Positions 1-8,861 of a stretch of DNA of 64,000 nucleotides are shown piece after piece. How positions within the stretch are numbered: position 1 is the stretch's first letter; the number at the start of each line of letters is the position of its first letter. Source of the DNA: an uncultured Flavobacteriales bacterium (GTDB taxonomy: Bacteria > Bacteroidota > Bacteroidia > Flavobacteriales_D > Sanyastnellaceae); contig CAJQLF010000053.1 in assembly GCA_905479115.1 (NCBI GenBank), forward strand, positions 1-64,000, read 5' to 3'. The translations under genes and the position numbers were made by a program. The notes beneath the pieces are model-generated. The model had not been told where the DNA came from. It searched no databases and saw only the letters and a list, made by a program, of their open reading frames with translations.

Positions 1-476
1 GCGCGGCAGACACAGACAGCGATGGCATTTGCGACACGGCAGACAACTGCACGGACACGTCGGCCTGCAACTTTGATGATGCGGCTAACGGCACCTGCCA
101 GACAGCCGATGCGTGCGGCGTCTGCGGCGGATCAGGCATCCCCGTTGGTGATTGTGATTGCAACGGCAACACATTGGATGCGTTGGGAGTTTGCGGTGGC
201 ACTTGCGCGGCAGATACAGACAGCGACGGTATTTGCGACACGGCAGACAACTGCACGGACACTTCGGCCTGCAACTTTGATGATGCGGCTAACGGCACCT
301 GCGAGACCGTCGACGCGTGTGGCGTCTGCGGGGGATCAGGCATCCCCGTTGGTGATTGCGATTGCAACGGCAACACGTTGGATGCGTTGGGAGTTTGCGG
401 CGGCACTTGCGCGGCAGATACAGATAACGACGGCGTTTGCGACACGGCAGACAACTGCACGGACACGTCGAATGCT
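1..476 (+). repeat. Tandem 204-bp DNA repeat inside the surface-protein gene
   Basis: Copies begin at 1, 205 and 409 (the last is partial, ending near 476), giving an exact 204-bp period, or 68 codons. Copies 1 and 2 differ at only about a dozen positions by eye, mostly synonymous. The protein-level copy at 1072-1200 is much more diverged at the DNA level. The array continues left of the window, so total copy number cannot be seen. Confidence 0.9.
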
Positions 477-3400
477 TTGATTTACAGTGATTTTGAGCAT
501 ACGGAGGGGGGCAATGGTAACTCCAATAGCGAAGACGATGAGGACGACGACGGTAACAACGGCGCTTCAGGTGGGAGCAACGGTTACACCAATGGATACG
601 GAACGAGTGAGGTGTTTTGGAGCATTTGGAATGAGGGAGGCTCGGATTGTCGTTTGGCGGGAGCTGATGCGAGCTTTGCCACGAGCGGTACACGATGTGT
701 GCGTTTGCGCGATGGCAGTTCCACTTCCAATATGACAACAGATGATTTGGCATTTTCGGATTTCGAGGTAATCACGATCACATTCAATTTTGAGGCTCAA
801 TCCATGGAAAACGGTGAGTCATTTCACCTGGAATACTCAACTGATGGCGGGGCTTCTTTCGAGACGGCGGCAACGTATGTGAGGGGAGTGGATTTCTCGA
901 ACAGCGTATCTTATGTAGGCTGGAATGAGAGCATCTCAGCTGAATTCACAGATGTCACCCAATTTCGGTTCCGGAATGATGCCTCTAACAACAACGACTT
1001 TATCTACCTGGACGATATTTACATCAACGGCTGTTCGGATGGAGGAAATGCTGAGCCTTGTATCGGAGGTGATTCTGATGGAGATGGTGTGTGTGATAAC
1101 ATCGACCTCTGCACGGACACAAATGCTTGCAACTATGACGCCGATGCGAATGCGGCTTGTCAGATGGTAGATGCTTGCGGCGTGTGCGGAGGAATCAATG
1201 CGGCGTACGATGCTGATGAAGTCGATAACCCCACAACATTAATTGCCGGAGATATCGCTCTGACTGCATTAGCTGACGACAGAGGGAACAACCGAAATGA
1301 ATCCATGTTAGGTTTCGTTCTTTTGCGTGATGTTGGAAAGGGCACGGTCGTTCACTTCACTTCGAATGAATGGAATGGGACAGATTGGATAGCGGATCAC
1401 AATGAAAGAATTACATGGACGGCCACCAAATCTTTGGCAGCCGGGCAGCAAGTGATCCTGAACCGCATTGATGACAATGACTCCAACGCGGAATGCCTCA
1501 TATTGGGGTGTGCTGCTAATTTTGAAAGCGGAGGCGTTTCAGATACAGATTACCTGCGAGGTGGAACCAGTGTAGGTGCAGGAGCACTGACGTTTTATGG
1601 TGGTGGAGTGGACTTTTGGGGAGATGCGGTGGTTTGGATTTATCAGGAAGAGGATGCCACTCCAAGGCATCTGTATGTCTTCGGAGATGATTTGGGATCC
1701 AATGGCAATACAGGAATTGGCACGCTGATTGGGGATGATCTAGCTGTGGATGACTTGGATCCGGTGTTCTCCTTTGAATACACCCCGAGTAACAACTCAC
1801 AATTCGTCTTGAGACAAGCGTCTCGTTCAGCGTTGAGTTCTGCGGGTGCACTTGGTTTTTTCGAAGCTTTGAGGGTTGAGAGTGAATACAACTTCCATCA
1901 CGACCCCAACAAGATTAAAAACATCAGCGATTACATTGACTTTGAGATTTCGAACGCGGCAAATTCCATTTCCCTAGCGGATGGTGGATCGGTATCGACC
2001 GATATTGTGGTCATCAATGGCAACAGCTCAGTCTTTATAAGTGAAGAGAGTGATTGCGATGACATCAAGCTATACAATGGCAGTTTTTACTCTTGCGATG
2101 GCCAAAACAGAACATTGAAGGTCAAGGGGGATTTCGCGCGATACAGCGCATCAGCCAGCTTCAATGGGGGGCAAGGAATCGTAGAATTTGATAGCATAGA
2201 TGACCAGATGATTGATGCGGGTAACCATTCATCTCCGGATAGCGACGTCTCCTTCAAGAAGGTAAAAATCAAGGGAGGAAAATCCCTGAAGGTGAAGGGG
2301 CACGTGAAGATGAAATCAGGAGGCTCATTGGAGTTTGAGGACAATGTAAGCAGTCAAAAAATCGAAATGGATCCAAATTTCAGTTCTTCCCTGACGTTTC
2401 AATCCAACGGAACGGGCACAGCAGCCATTGGTCCTTGCACGGTGGATAATTTTGGAATGGGCTTGAACCAAACCTTCACTTTCGAACGATTCGTTCCCTC
2501 TGATACGGACAACTCGTGGATTAACATCGGCGCTTACGTGACCGGAACAACCGTTGCAGACTGGACTTCAGGGGTTTCGGGCATGCTGTTGTTTGAATAC
2601 AACGAGGCATCCTATGGCTCTCAGGGAGCGGGCTGGAGCTACTTGTGGGATGGCACAGCTGAATTGACTCCGGGCAACGGATACATGGCGCTGATTCCTG
2701 CAGGTGTTTCGGGAACCATCAGTGTCACGGGCAAGTTTGAAATGGGAGATGTAACGCTTCCTTTGACGTTCACCGATGATCCCAACCAGAGCGATGTGAC
2801 GGTAGACGGCTGGAATCTGGTTTCTAACCCGTACCCTGCACCGGTGAACATGCTATCGGTGTTGGCTCACACCGAGAATGCGCTTGTGACCTCGTACTAC
2901 CTTTTCGATAACTCAGGAGCAGGAAGTTATGTTGAGACGCTGGCCAATGGCACGGGTGATGCTCCGACAACGTTGGATGTAGGGCAATCTATTTGGGTGA
3001 AGGTCGACCAGACCACGTCGATCACATTCAAAGAATCGGACAAGGTGGTTGGTACGAGCGGCACGTTTGTGCGCGAGCATGAACCTTCTTTCCAAGGGGC
3101 TATCGGACTGGAAATTGCCAATTATTCAGCGCAGTGGGCGCATGCCTTTGTTCGCTTTGATGAAACAGCGACTGCAGCCTTCGTTCCAAATGAAGATGCA
3201 TTGCACTTGAATTCAGAGGCTAACAGTGATCTCCGGATTTGGATGGAGGCCGAGAACGGCGAGCATTTGTCGATCCAAACAGCCGGCTCTTTGGCCAACA
3301 CGCCCTCTATGCCACTGCACGTGACGTCAGGTGCAGGGGGCGATGTTGTTTTCTCGTTATTGGAGCAAGAAGATATGCCGGTGAATGTGTGTGCCGTGAT

Positions 3401-3917
3401 TGAAGACATGGAGACTGGAGCACGAGCGCAGCTGGGCGTGGATCCGTTTGTGGTGAATCTCCCGGCCAATACATTGTATGCGGAACGCTTTGTGTTGCAC
3501 TTCAATGCGATGCCTAGCCTATCCTTGACGAGTTCAGTCTGCGATGGCTTGGATGTAACTGAACTTGAAGGCGAATGGGATGCGTGGTCGTTGACTTGGT
3601 CATCGGATGACGGGTCTGTTTCAGGTGAGGGGATGCCGAACGAACTGACCAATGGCCATTATATCTTCATGTATTCCCTGCCAAGTGTGGCGTGTTCTAA
3701 CGAAATCGAGGTGGAGGTAAACGCTGCATGTTTGGGCGACTTCAACCTGAACGGTGATCGCGATATCGTCGATTTGTTGTTCTTGTTGGCGGGCCTTCCA
3801 GGTAACAACGGTGCTGTGAATTTGGATTTCGAGACAGCGGATTGCGACTGCGATGGTGCAGTCACGGTGTCAGACATGCTGACGTTCCTGACGGTGTTTG
3901 CCTCGCAATGCGACTAA
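3..3917 (+). CDS. Repeat-rich surface protein with thrombospondin-3/MopE-like repeats and dockerin-like C-terminus (5' partial)
   Basis: The reading frame is open from base 3, so the true start lies left of the window; 1304 residues are visible. Residues 1 to about 157 are two and a part copies of a 68-residue Cys/Asp-rich repeat (DTDSDGICDTADNCTDTSAC, then DACGVCGG), typical of calcium-binding thrombospondin-3/MopE-like repeats in Flavobacteriales. An acidic Gly/Asn linker and a probable jelly-roll domain follow (nt about 480-1060). A diverged copy of the repeat lies at nt 1072-1200, so the jelly roll sits inside the repeat array. Next come an unassigned beta-rich region (nt 1200-2000) and a T9SS-protein-like stretch with LTPGNGYMALIP and GWNLVSNPYPAP motifs (nt 2400-3100). 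The C-terminus (nt 3730-3914) carries two dockerin-like Ca loops (GDFNLNGDRDIVDLLFLLAG and DCDCDGAVTVSDMLTFL) instead of an ordinary T9SS sorting domain. It is probably secreted or surface-bound; its function is unknown. Confidence 0.85.
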   Translation, partial: AADTDSDGICDTADNCTDTSACNFDDAANGTCQTADACGVCGGSGIPVGDCDCNGNTLDALGVCGGTCAADTDSDGICDTADNCTDTSACNFDDAANGTCETVDACGVCGGSGIPVGDCDCNGNTLDALGVCGGTCAADTDNDGVCDTADNCTDTSNALIYSDFEHTEGGNGNSNSEDDEDDDGNNGASGGSNGYTNGYGTSEVFWSIWNEGGSDCRLAGADASFATSGTRCVRLRDGSSTSNMTTDDLAFSDFEVITITFNFEAQSMENGESFHLEYSTDGGASFETAATYVRGVDFSNSVSYVGWNESISAEFTDVTQFRFRNDASNNNDFIYLDDIYINGCSDGGNAEPCIGGDSDGDGVCDNIDLCTDTNACNYDADANAACQMVDACGVCGGINAAYDADEVDNPTTLIAGDIALTALADDRGNNRNESMLGFVLLRDVGKGTVVHFTSNEWNGTDWIADHNERITWTATKSLAAGQQVILNRIDDNDSNAECLILGCAANFESGGVSDTDYLRGGTSVGAGALTFYGGGVDFWGDAVVWIYQEEDATPRHLYVFGDDLGSNGNTGIGTLIGDDLAVDDLDPVFSFEYTPSNNSQFVLRQASRSALSSAGALGFFEALRVESEYNFHHDPNKIKNISDYIDFEISNAANSISLADGGSVSTDIVVINGNSSVFISEESDCDDIKLYNGSFYSCDGQNRTLKVKGDFARYSASASFNGGQGIVEFDSIDDQMIDAGNHSSPDSDVSFKKVKIKGGKSLKVKGHVKMKSGGSLEFEDNVSSQKIEMDPNFSSSLTFQSNGTGTAAIGPCTVDNFGMGLNQTFTFERFVPSDTDNSWINIGAYVTGTTVADWTSGVSGMLLFEYNEASYGSQGAGWSYLWDGTAELTPGNGYMALIPAGVSGTISVTGKFEMGDVTLPLTFTDDPNQSDVTVDGWNLVSNPYPAPVNMLSVLAHTENALVTSYYLFDNSGAGSYVETLANGTGDAPTTLDVGQSIWVKVDQTTSITFKESDKVVGTSGTFVREHEPSFQGAIGLEIANYSAQWAHAFVRFDETATAAFVPNEDALHLNSEANSDLRIWMEAENGEHLSIQTAGSLANTPSMPLHVTSGAGGDVVFSLLEQEDMPVNVCAVIEDMETGARAQLGVDPFVVNLPANTLYAERFVLHFNAMPSLSLTSSVCDGLDVTELEGEWDAWSLTWSSDDGSVSGEGMPNELTNGHYIFMYSLPSVACSNEIEVEVNAACLGDFNLNGDRDIVDLLFLLAGLPGNNGAVNLDFETADCDCDGAVTVSDMLTFLTVFASQCD

Positions 3918-3952
3918 ATTGAGCGGCAGGCGTGTGACATCAAGTCAGAACA

Positions 3953-3974
3953 GTTAAGGAGGTTTACCCTTAAC
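3953..3974 (+). terminator. Weak hairpin after the surface-protein gene
   Basis: A 7-bp perfect stem, GTTAAGG (3953-3959) with CCTTAAC (3968-3974), lies 36 bases after the stop codon and is followed by TTTC. The stem is AT-rich and the T tract is short, so this is only a weak terminator candidate. Confidence 0.35.
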
Positions 3975-4049
3975 TTTCTGAATCTATTATGTTCGTCACA
4001 GTTCTTCCTTGCGGAAGTAGAATACGATGAACTGGAATGTCAAAAAAAA

Positions 4050-5045
4050 ATGAATCGAATACTTCCCACATGCGCTTCGATGCTCATTGTTTTGCTCTCT
4101 TTTTTCTCGGGCCAAGTCGATGCGCAGAACCTACTCAGTGATCCGGGATTTGAAAGCGGAAGTGAAGTTTTCTGCGGTATCATGGGGCCGAATGACTTTG
4201 GTGAAAATTTGAACGAATGGACGAGCCCCACCCAAGGCACCCCCCAGTTGTTCTTCACCGACCTCGATTCCGATTGCTGGAACGCGCAACCTACGAGTAC
4301 CTACCCGGGCCCGATAGGCATCAAAGGTTCGCAAATGCCCCTGGATGGTGAATCCATGGCGGGTATTTACGCCTACACCATTGCTGATTTCAACCAGCGG
4401 CATTACATCCAAACACCGCTTTCTTCTCCGCTCATTCCCGGGCAGGCGTATGAAGTTGGATTTTACACATCACTCGCAGATTTCATAGAGTTTGGATCCA
4501 ATGGATTGGGGGCGGTTTTGAGTGTCGGGGCAATTACTGCGAACAACGATGGTGTGCTCGCGGCAAATCCACAAGTCGTTTCGGAAGAAGTCTTGAGTGA
4601 TTACATCCGCTGGACCTTGGTTTCAGATACGGTGATCGCGGATGCAGCCTACGATCACATCACCATCGGTAACTTTCAAACGGATGCAAATACAGTCTTA
4701 GTGTCCAATCCAGCTCATACGGGGGACGTCGGCACCTACGGTTCATTCTACTTTATTGATGGTGTGTACATTGAGCCAGTAACATTGTCCAATACCGCTA
4801 ATTCTGAAGGTCCTGAAGCCTGGAATTTTCAGGTCTCATCAACAGGGTTGTCGATCATCGACACGTCCACTGGAAACCGATTTACCGCCACGCTGTATGG
4901 CGTAGATGGTAAACGGATTTATCATGCCGAAGGAGTTCATCAATTGGTCATTCCGTGGACTGAATGGTGGGGGACTTGCGCCGTGGTTCAACTTCAAGGT
5001 GGAACTCGGCAATTTACCCAGCGCTTCTGCCGTCCACTCGAATAA
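4050..5045 (+). CDS. Secreted protein with Bacteroidetes jelly-roll-like domain and degenerate T9SS-type C-terminus
   Basis: The 331-residue product has a clear signal peptide (residues 1 to about 25, cut after VDAQ). Residues 26-250 (NLLSDPGFESG, SMAGIYAYT, YIQTPLSSPLIPGQAYEV) match the lectin-like N-terminal domain seen in many Bacteroidetes gliding or OmpA-associated exported proteins. The last 80 residues (GLSIIDTSTGNRF, LYGVDGKRIYHA) have the layout of a type A T9SS sorting domain, but the final strand is atypical and ends in a Cys-containing tail. The ATG follows an A-rich run. It stands alone, 132 bases after the previous gene. It is probably exported and possibly carbohydrate-binding; no catalytic motif was seen. 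Confidence 0.75.
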   Translation: MNRILPTCASMLIVLLSFFSGQVDAQNLLSDPGFESGSEVFCGIMGPNDFGENLNEWTSPTQGTPQLFFTDLDSDCWNAQPTSTYPGPIGIKGSQMPLDGESMAGIYAYTIADFNQRHYIQTPLSSPLIPGQAYEVGFYTSLADFIEFGSNGLGAVLSVGAITANNDGVLAANPQVVSEEVLSDYIRWTLVSDTVIADAAYDHITIGNFQTDANTVLVSNPAHTGDVGTYGSFYFIDGVYIEPVTLSNTANSEGPEAWNFQVSSTGLSIIDTSTGNRFTATLYGVDGKRIYHAEGVHQLVIPWTEWWGTCAVVQLQGGTRQFTQRFCRPLE

Positions 5046-5079
5046 CGATGAATCAGCACTCGGTCACAGCGCAAATTCG

Positions 5080-5865
5080 ATGAAGTATCCTTTGTATCAA
5101 ATTGATGCCTTTGCGAAGACTGTTTTTTCGGGCAACTCCGCTTGTGTCGTGGTGCTCAGTCATTGGATCTCTGATTCCATTTTGATGCAGATCGCCCGAG
5201 AAAATGCCGTGGCCGAAACCGCTTTTTTGATCTTGAATGAAGAAGGATGCCATTTGCGCTGGTTCACACCCGACATTGAGATGGACTTATGCGGCCATGC
5301 AACGTTAGCTGCAGGGCATGTTGTCCTTCAGCATCTTCAGCCCGAGCGAAATTCGGTTCATTTTCAGACCATGAGCGGTATTTTGGAGGTCCAGAAGCAG
5401 GGAGATAGGTACCGCATGGAGTTGCCTAATCGACGCCCCCAACCTGTGAAGTTGCCGATAGAAATCGCGGAAGCGCTCAGCATTCAACCCAGTGAGGTGA
5501 TGAAGGCAAGGGACTACGTGTTGGTTTACTCCAAAGAATCTGACGTGGCTGAGCTGGTTGTCAACCGAGTTTTATTTGACCGAATCAACTTAGACCCTGG
5601 CGGCGTTGCGGTCACCGCACCCGGAACACAGTGCGATTTTGTCTCTCGCTTTTTCACTCCACAGGCCAGTATTTTGGAAGATCCTGTTACGGGTTCAGCG
5701 CATTGTTCGCTGGCTCCTTTTTGGAGTGAGCGGCTGAATAAGCAATCACTGGAGGCCAAGCAGATTTCTGAACGGGGCGGCGAGATGCGCTGCGAAGTGG
5801 AAGATGCACGGGTTCTGCTTTATGGTCATGCCGTCACGTATGCTGAAGGACACATTCAGGTTTAG
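5080..5865 (+). CDS. PhzF family isomerase/epimerase
   Basis: The 261-residue product belongs to the PhzF/diaminopimelate-epimerase fold. It begins YQIDAFAKTVFSGNSACVV, the usual start of the family, and carries the catalytic Glu region NAVAETAFL, the DLCGHATLAAGHV motif and the second half-domain motif EDPVTGSAH. The frame stays open upstream to 4906, but the ATG at 5080 gives the family-typical N-terminus, so the longer form is rejected. It is cytosolic. The substrate is unknown; no phenazine genes are nearby, so a housekeeping isomerase role is more likely than phenazine synthesis. Confidence 0.9.
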   Translation: MKYPLYQIDAFAKTVFSGNSACVVVLSHWISDSILMQIARENAVAETAFLILNEEGCHLRWFTPDIEMDLCGHATLAAGHVVLQHLQPERNSVHFQTMSGILEVQKQGDRYRMELPNRRPQPVKLPIEIAEALSIQPSEVMKARDYVLVYSKESDVAELVVNRVLFDRINLDPGGVAVTAPGTQCDFVSRFFTPQASILEDPVTGSAHCSLAPFWSERLNKQSLEAKQISERGGEMRCEVEDARVLLYGHAVTYAEGHIQV

Positions 5866-5900
5866 TCGGTGCAGTGGGTGTTGAGCTTATTTTTGACACC

Positions 5901-7049
5901 ATGGTGAAGAGCCTCCTCAATGTCGCAGCTGTGTTTCTCTTCATGGGGGGTTCTCTGTTGTCGGCCAAGGCGCAGGAAGCGCCCTCCGAACCGAGCGGTT
6001 TTCTGCGAAACTATATTGGTAAAGTCCTTGGCAAGAGCGCTGATCCGGTGGATGCGAAATTTATCCTGTATCCAACATTGGCGTACACGCCTGAAACCAG
6101 TTTGGAGTTCGGGGCTTCCAGTTTATTTGTGTATTCAGCGAAGCGAGACCTGTCCAATCGGTTGAGTGAAATAAAGTCCTTCACCTTCTACACCCTCGAA
6201 AATCAGTATGGCTTTTGGTTGTACCATGCGATTTATACGGATGAGAATCAATGGTTCTTGTATGGTCGAGCACGATACCAAAGCTTCCCGCTATTTTACT
6301 ATGGCATCGGCCGGGATAGCCCTTCGGAAGTGCAGAGTGTCATTGACGGGCAGTACATTTTACTCAGGGAACGGGTGCTGAGAGAGACGTGGCCTTCTTT
6401 GTACGTAGGATTAGAATTGGACTACCAGCGACTGAATCGAGTCGAATATGTGAATGCGACGGAGGGCTTTACACCGCCCGCCGTTGGCACGTATGGATCG
6501 AATAATTTTGGAGTGGGATTGGGCGTACTTTACGACAACATTCACAACGCGATGAATCCAAGGAAGGGGTTCTACAGCGAGTGGGCCTTCCTCCGCTATG
6601 GCATGGGCGACGGGAGTGACTTCACCTCCTACATCGTCGATAATCGAATTTATAGATCCGTTCGGGAAAACACCGTCTTGGCGGCACAGCTTTATGGGCA
6701 ATTTACCAAGGGCTCTGCGCCGTTTAACATGCTCTCCCTCATGGGCGGTGAAAGCCTGATGCGAGGTTACTACCTCGGAAGGTACAGAGACCGGAATATG
6801 ATCTCTGGCCAAGTAGAATACCGCATCTTGCCATTTTCATTCTCCAAGCGGATTGGCGCAAGCCTTTTTCTGGCCGCGGGCCAAGTCTTTGGCGACGACC
6901 ATGGCTTTGCTTGGGAGCATTTCCTGCCCGCTGGGGGAGCGGGCCTCCGGTTCTTGATTTTCCCAGACAAAGATATTTTCACTCGCCTCGATGTAGCGTT
7001 TACGGGAGAGGGAAGCGGTGTCTATTTCTACATTGGGGAGGCTTTTTGA
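5901..7049 (+). CDS. BamA/TamA-family outer-membrane barrel protein (Omp85, no POTRA domains)
   Basis: The 382-residue product has a signal peptide (MVKSLLNVAAVFLFMGGSLL, cleaved after SAKAQ), then a series of amphipathic beta strands ending in an aromatic residue (GEAF-stop), as expected for an outer-membrane barrel. The segment GGESLMRGYYLGRYRDRNM followed by GQVEYR is the conserved Omp85 loop-6 region (VRGF/Y-type motif). No POTRA repeats fit before the barrel, so this is a short single-barrel member, not the essential BamA. The start at 5901 is preferred over 5874 because it begins the signal peptide cleanly. The next gene starts 14 bases downstream. Confidence 0.85.
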   Translation: MVKSLLNVAAVFLFMGGSLLSAKAQEAPSEPSGFLRNYIGKVLGKSADPVDAKFILYPTLAYTPETSLEFGASSLFVYSAKRDLSNRLSEIKSFTFYTLENQYGFWLYHAIYTDENQWFLYGRARYQSFPLFYYGIGRDSPSEVQSVIDGQYILLRERVLRETWPSLYVGLELDYQRLNRVEYVNATEGFTPPAVGTYGSNNFGVGLGVLYDNIHNAMNPRKGFYSEWAFLRYGMGDGSDFTSYIVDNRIYRSVRENTVLAAQLYGQFTKGSAPFNMLSLMGGESLMRGYYLGRYRDRNMISGQVEYRILPFSFSKRIGASLFLAAGQVFGDDHGFAWEHFLPAGGAGLRFLIFPDKDIFTRLDVAFTGEGSGVYFYIGEAF

Positions 7050-7063
7050 TTTAACTTTTTTCG

Positions 7064-7495
7064 ATGGTTAGACTGATGATTTTGGTTTGTTTCACGCTGC
7101 ATTGTTGCGGTCTTTGGAGCCAGCAGCTGGAAGGCTCCATGGCGGTCAAGGGTGGTTTCTTCTCGAATGGAACCAAAGTGGTGATGAACGGGCGGGTATA
7201 CAGGCCATCAGGCGCGGCGCAACTCTGTGATCAATGTTCGGATGCCCGAGACCACTTCAGACGTGCGAAGAGACTTCGCATTGGGAGCTTGATTTTGTCG
7301 AGCCTTGGAATTTCAGAATCCCTCGTCTCAGCGTTGAACATTGAAGATGATCGTGCTTTTGGAATTGCTCATGGAGCGGTTGGTGGTGCCATGTTGACGT
7401 GGGCTGTAGAACGTGGGCTCAAGGTCCAGCATGAAGTAAAATCCGGCGTAGATGCGTACAACCGATGTCAGTTTTTGGATCCTTATCTGAGATGA
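7064..7495 (+). CDS. Small secreted or inner-membrane protein of unknown function
   Basis: The 143-residue product is unrecognised. It has a signal peptide (MVRLMILVCFTLHCCGLWSQ). A short beta-rich section (MAVKGGFFSNGTKVVMNGRV) precedes a CxxC pair (LCDQCSDAR). Two moderately hydrophobic segments follow (about residues 72-88 and 103-118) with Gly-rich helix character. It lies 14 bases after the Omp85-like gene and is probably cotranscribed with it. The CxxC could bind a metal or form a disulfide; this is not established. Confidence 0.7.
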   Translation: MVRLMILVCFTLHCCGLWSQQLEGSMAVKGGFFSNGTKVVMNGRVYRPSGAAQLCDQCSDARDHFRRAKRLRIGSLILSSLGISESLVSALNIEDDRAFGIAHGAVGGAMLTWAVERGLKVQHEVKSGVDAYNRCQFLDPYLR

Positions 7496-7572
7496 TTGCA
7501 CATCCCATTCAATTTTGGCGCGAGGCTGCATAATCCCGGGTTTATGAATGAATTCCGCCCGAACTTTACACC

Positions 7573-8805
7573 ATGGATTCACTGTCTCAAATCGTGTTGG
7601 GTGCGGCCGTCGGCGAAGCAGTTTTGGGGCGGCGGATTGGCAACCGGGCCATGATTTGGGGGGCTGTGGCAGGCACGATTCCGGACATGGATGTGTTGGG
7701 CAAGTACTTCCTCAGCGAACTGGACAACCTCGCCTTTCACCGGGGTATTAGCCATTCTCTCCTGTTTTGTGTTCTCGGATCGTTGGTCTTCGGGTGGGTG
7801 ACGGACACCTTGTACCGCAGCCGGTATCATGCGTGGGTGGCAATTGTCACGAAAGTCGCAGCAGCGGTGATCGTTGGGTTTGTGGTTAATTTTCTAACCC
7901 AGATTTTGGCTCCAGGTGCCTGGTGGCCGGTCGCGGTGTACATCCCTGTGGTGGGATATTGGGCTTGGAAACATGGTCAAAGCAGGTATTTTCAAGGAAA
8001 TTGGAAGGCGCCGGATGCGGATCTAAAAGGGTGGGTACTGTTATTCTTTTGGGGGTTTTTGACCCACGTCCTGCTCGATTGCTTTACCACATTCGGCACG
8101 CAAATTTTTGCGCCGTTTTCCAACCAGCGAGTGGCTTGGGGGACGGTGTCGGTGGTAGATCCACTGTACACCTTGCCCTTCCTCGGATGCTTGCTCATGG
8201 CTGCGCGCTTTGCACGCGACCATTCCCGTCGAAGGATTTGGAACGGACTGGGTCTGGTATGGAGTTGTGCTTATTTGAGTTTGACCGCAGTGAACCGCCA
8301 AATCGTGCATCGAACGTTTGAAGAGGCCCTGCAGGAGCAAGGAAGGAGCGATAATCGATTTTTCATCACCCCCACTATTTTCAACAACCTTCTCTGGAAT
8401 GCTGTCGTGGATTCGGGAGACGAGTTTCTTCTTGCTCAGTATTCGATCTTGGATGAGGTGCCAATTGCATTCCATCCTGTGAGCAAGGGATATGATGAGC
8501 TTCACAACTTGGAAACGGACGAGACGCTTGGTGTTTTGCGGTGGTTCAGTGCGGGTTACTTTAACGCGGTGCGACGGGAAGATGGCTCACTTCAATTAAA
8601 TGACCTGCGTTTCGGGACATTTTCGGGACGTGCAGAAGACGCCGACGACTACATCTTTCGCTTCAAGCTGAGAGATCATGGTCTAACGGAACCTTATGGT
8701 TTCGAAGTCGCACAAGGAGGTCCGCCTGAGGAAACGGCGGAGGAAATGATGATGGACTTGTTCAATCGCGCCAGGGGGCTCTCTCCTGAAGATTCTCCAT
8801 CTTGA
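7573..8805 (+). CDS. YdjM/DUF457-family membrane-bound metal-dependent hydrolase
   Basis: The 410-residue product opens with MDSLSQIVLGAAVGEAVLG, the standard start of the LexA-regulated YdjM-like hydrolase family, followed by GTIPDMDVLGKYF and the HRGISHSLLF motif whose His and Asp residues are thought to bind metal. Several transmembrane helices follow (about residues 55-85, 95-135, 155-175, 200-240). FLTHVLLDCFTTFGTQIFAP matches the second conserved His/Asp block. The C-terminal 150 residues are soluble. It is an inner-membrane protein; the family has no firmly known substrate. Confidence 0.85.
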   Translation: MDSLSQIVLGAAVGEAVLGRRIGNRAMIWGAVAGTIPDMDVLGKYFLSELDNLAFHRGISHSLLFCVLGSLVFGWVTDTLYRSRYHAWVAIVTKVAAAVIVGFVVNFLTQILAPGAWWPVAVYIPVVGYWAWKHGQSRYFQGNWKAPDADLKGWVLLFFWGFLTHVLLDCFTTFGTQIFAPFSNQRVAWGTVSVVDPLYTLPFLGCLLMAARFARDHSRRRIWNGLGLVWSCAYLSLTAVNRQIVHRTFEEALQEQGRSDNRFFITPTIFNNLLWNAVVDSGDEFLLAQYSILDEVPIAFHPVSKGYDELHNLETDETLGVLRWFSAGYFNAVRREDGSLQLNDLRFGTFSGRAEDADDYIFRFKLRDHGLTEPYGFEVAQGGPPEETAEEMMMDLFNRARGLSPEDSPS

Positions 8806-8861
8806 GCACAAGGATGAGATGGCCGGACGGATTACCTCCTGGTTGGGCTTATTTTTGAGCC

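Noticed and set aside
3122-3652. A 176-codon minus-strand frame inside the first surface-protein gene
   Set aside because: Antisense shadow; Ser/Thr-rich chance translation.
4906-5079. Extended N-terminus for the PhzF protein
   Set aside because: The upstream part overlaps the previous coding sequence and is not family-like; the ATG at 5080 gives the standard start.
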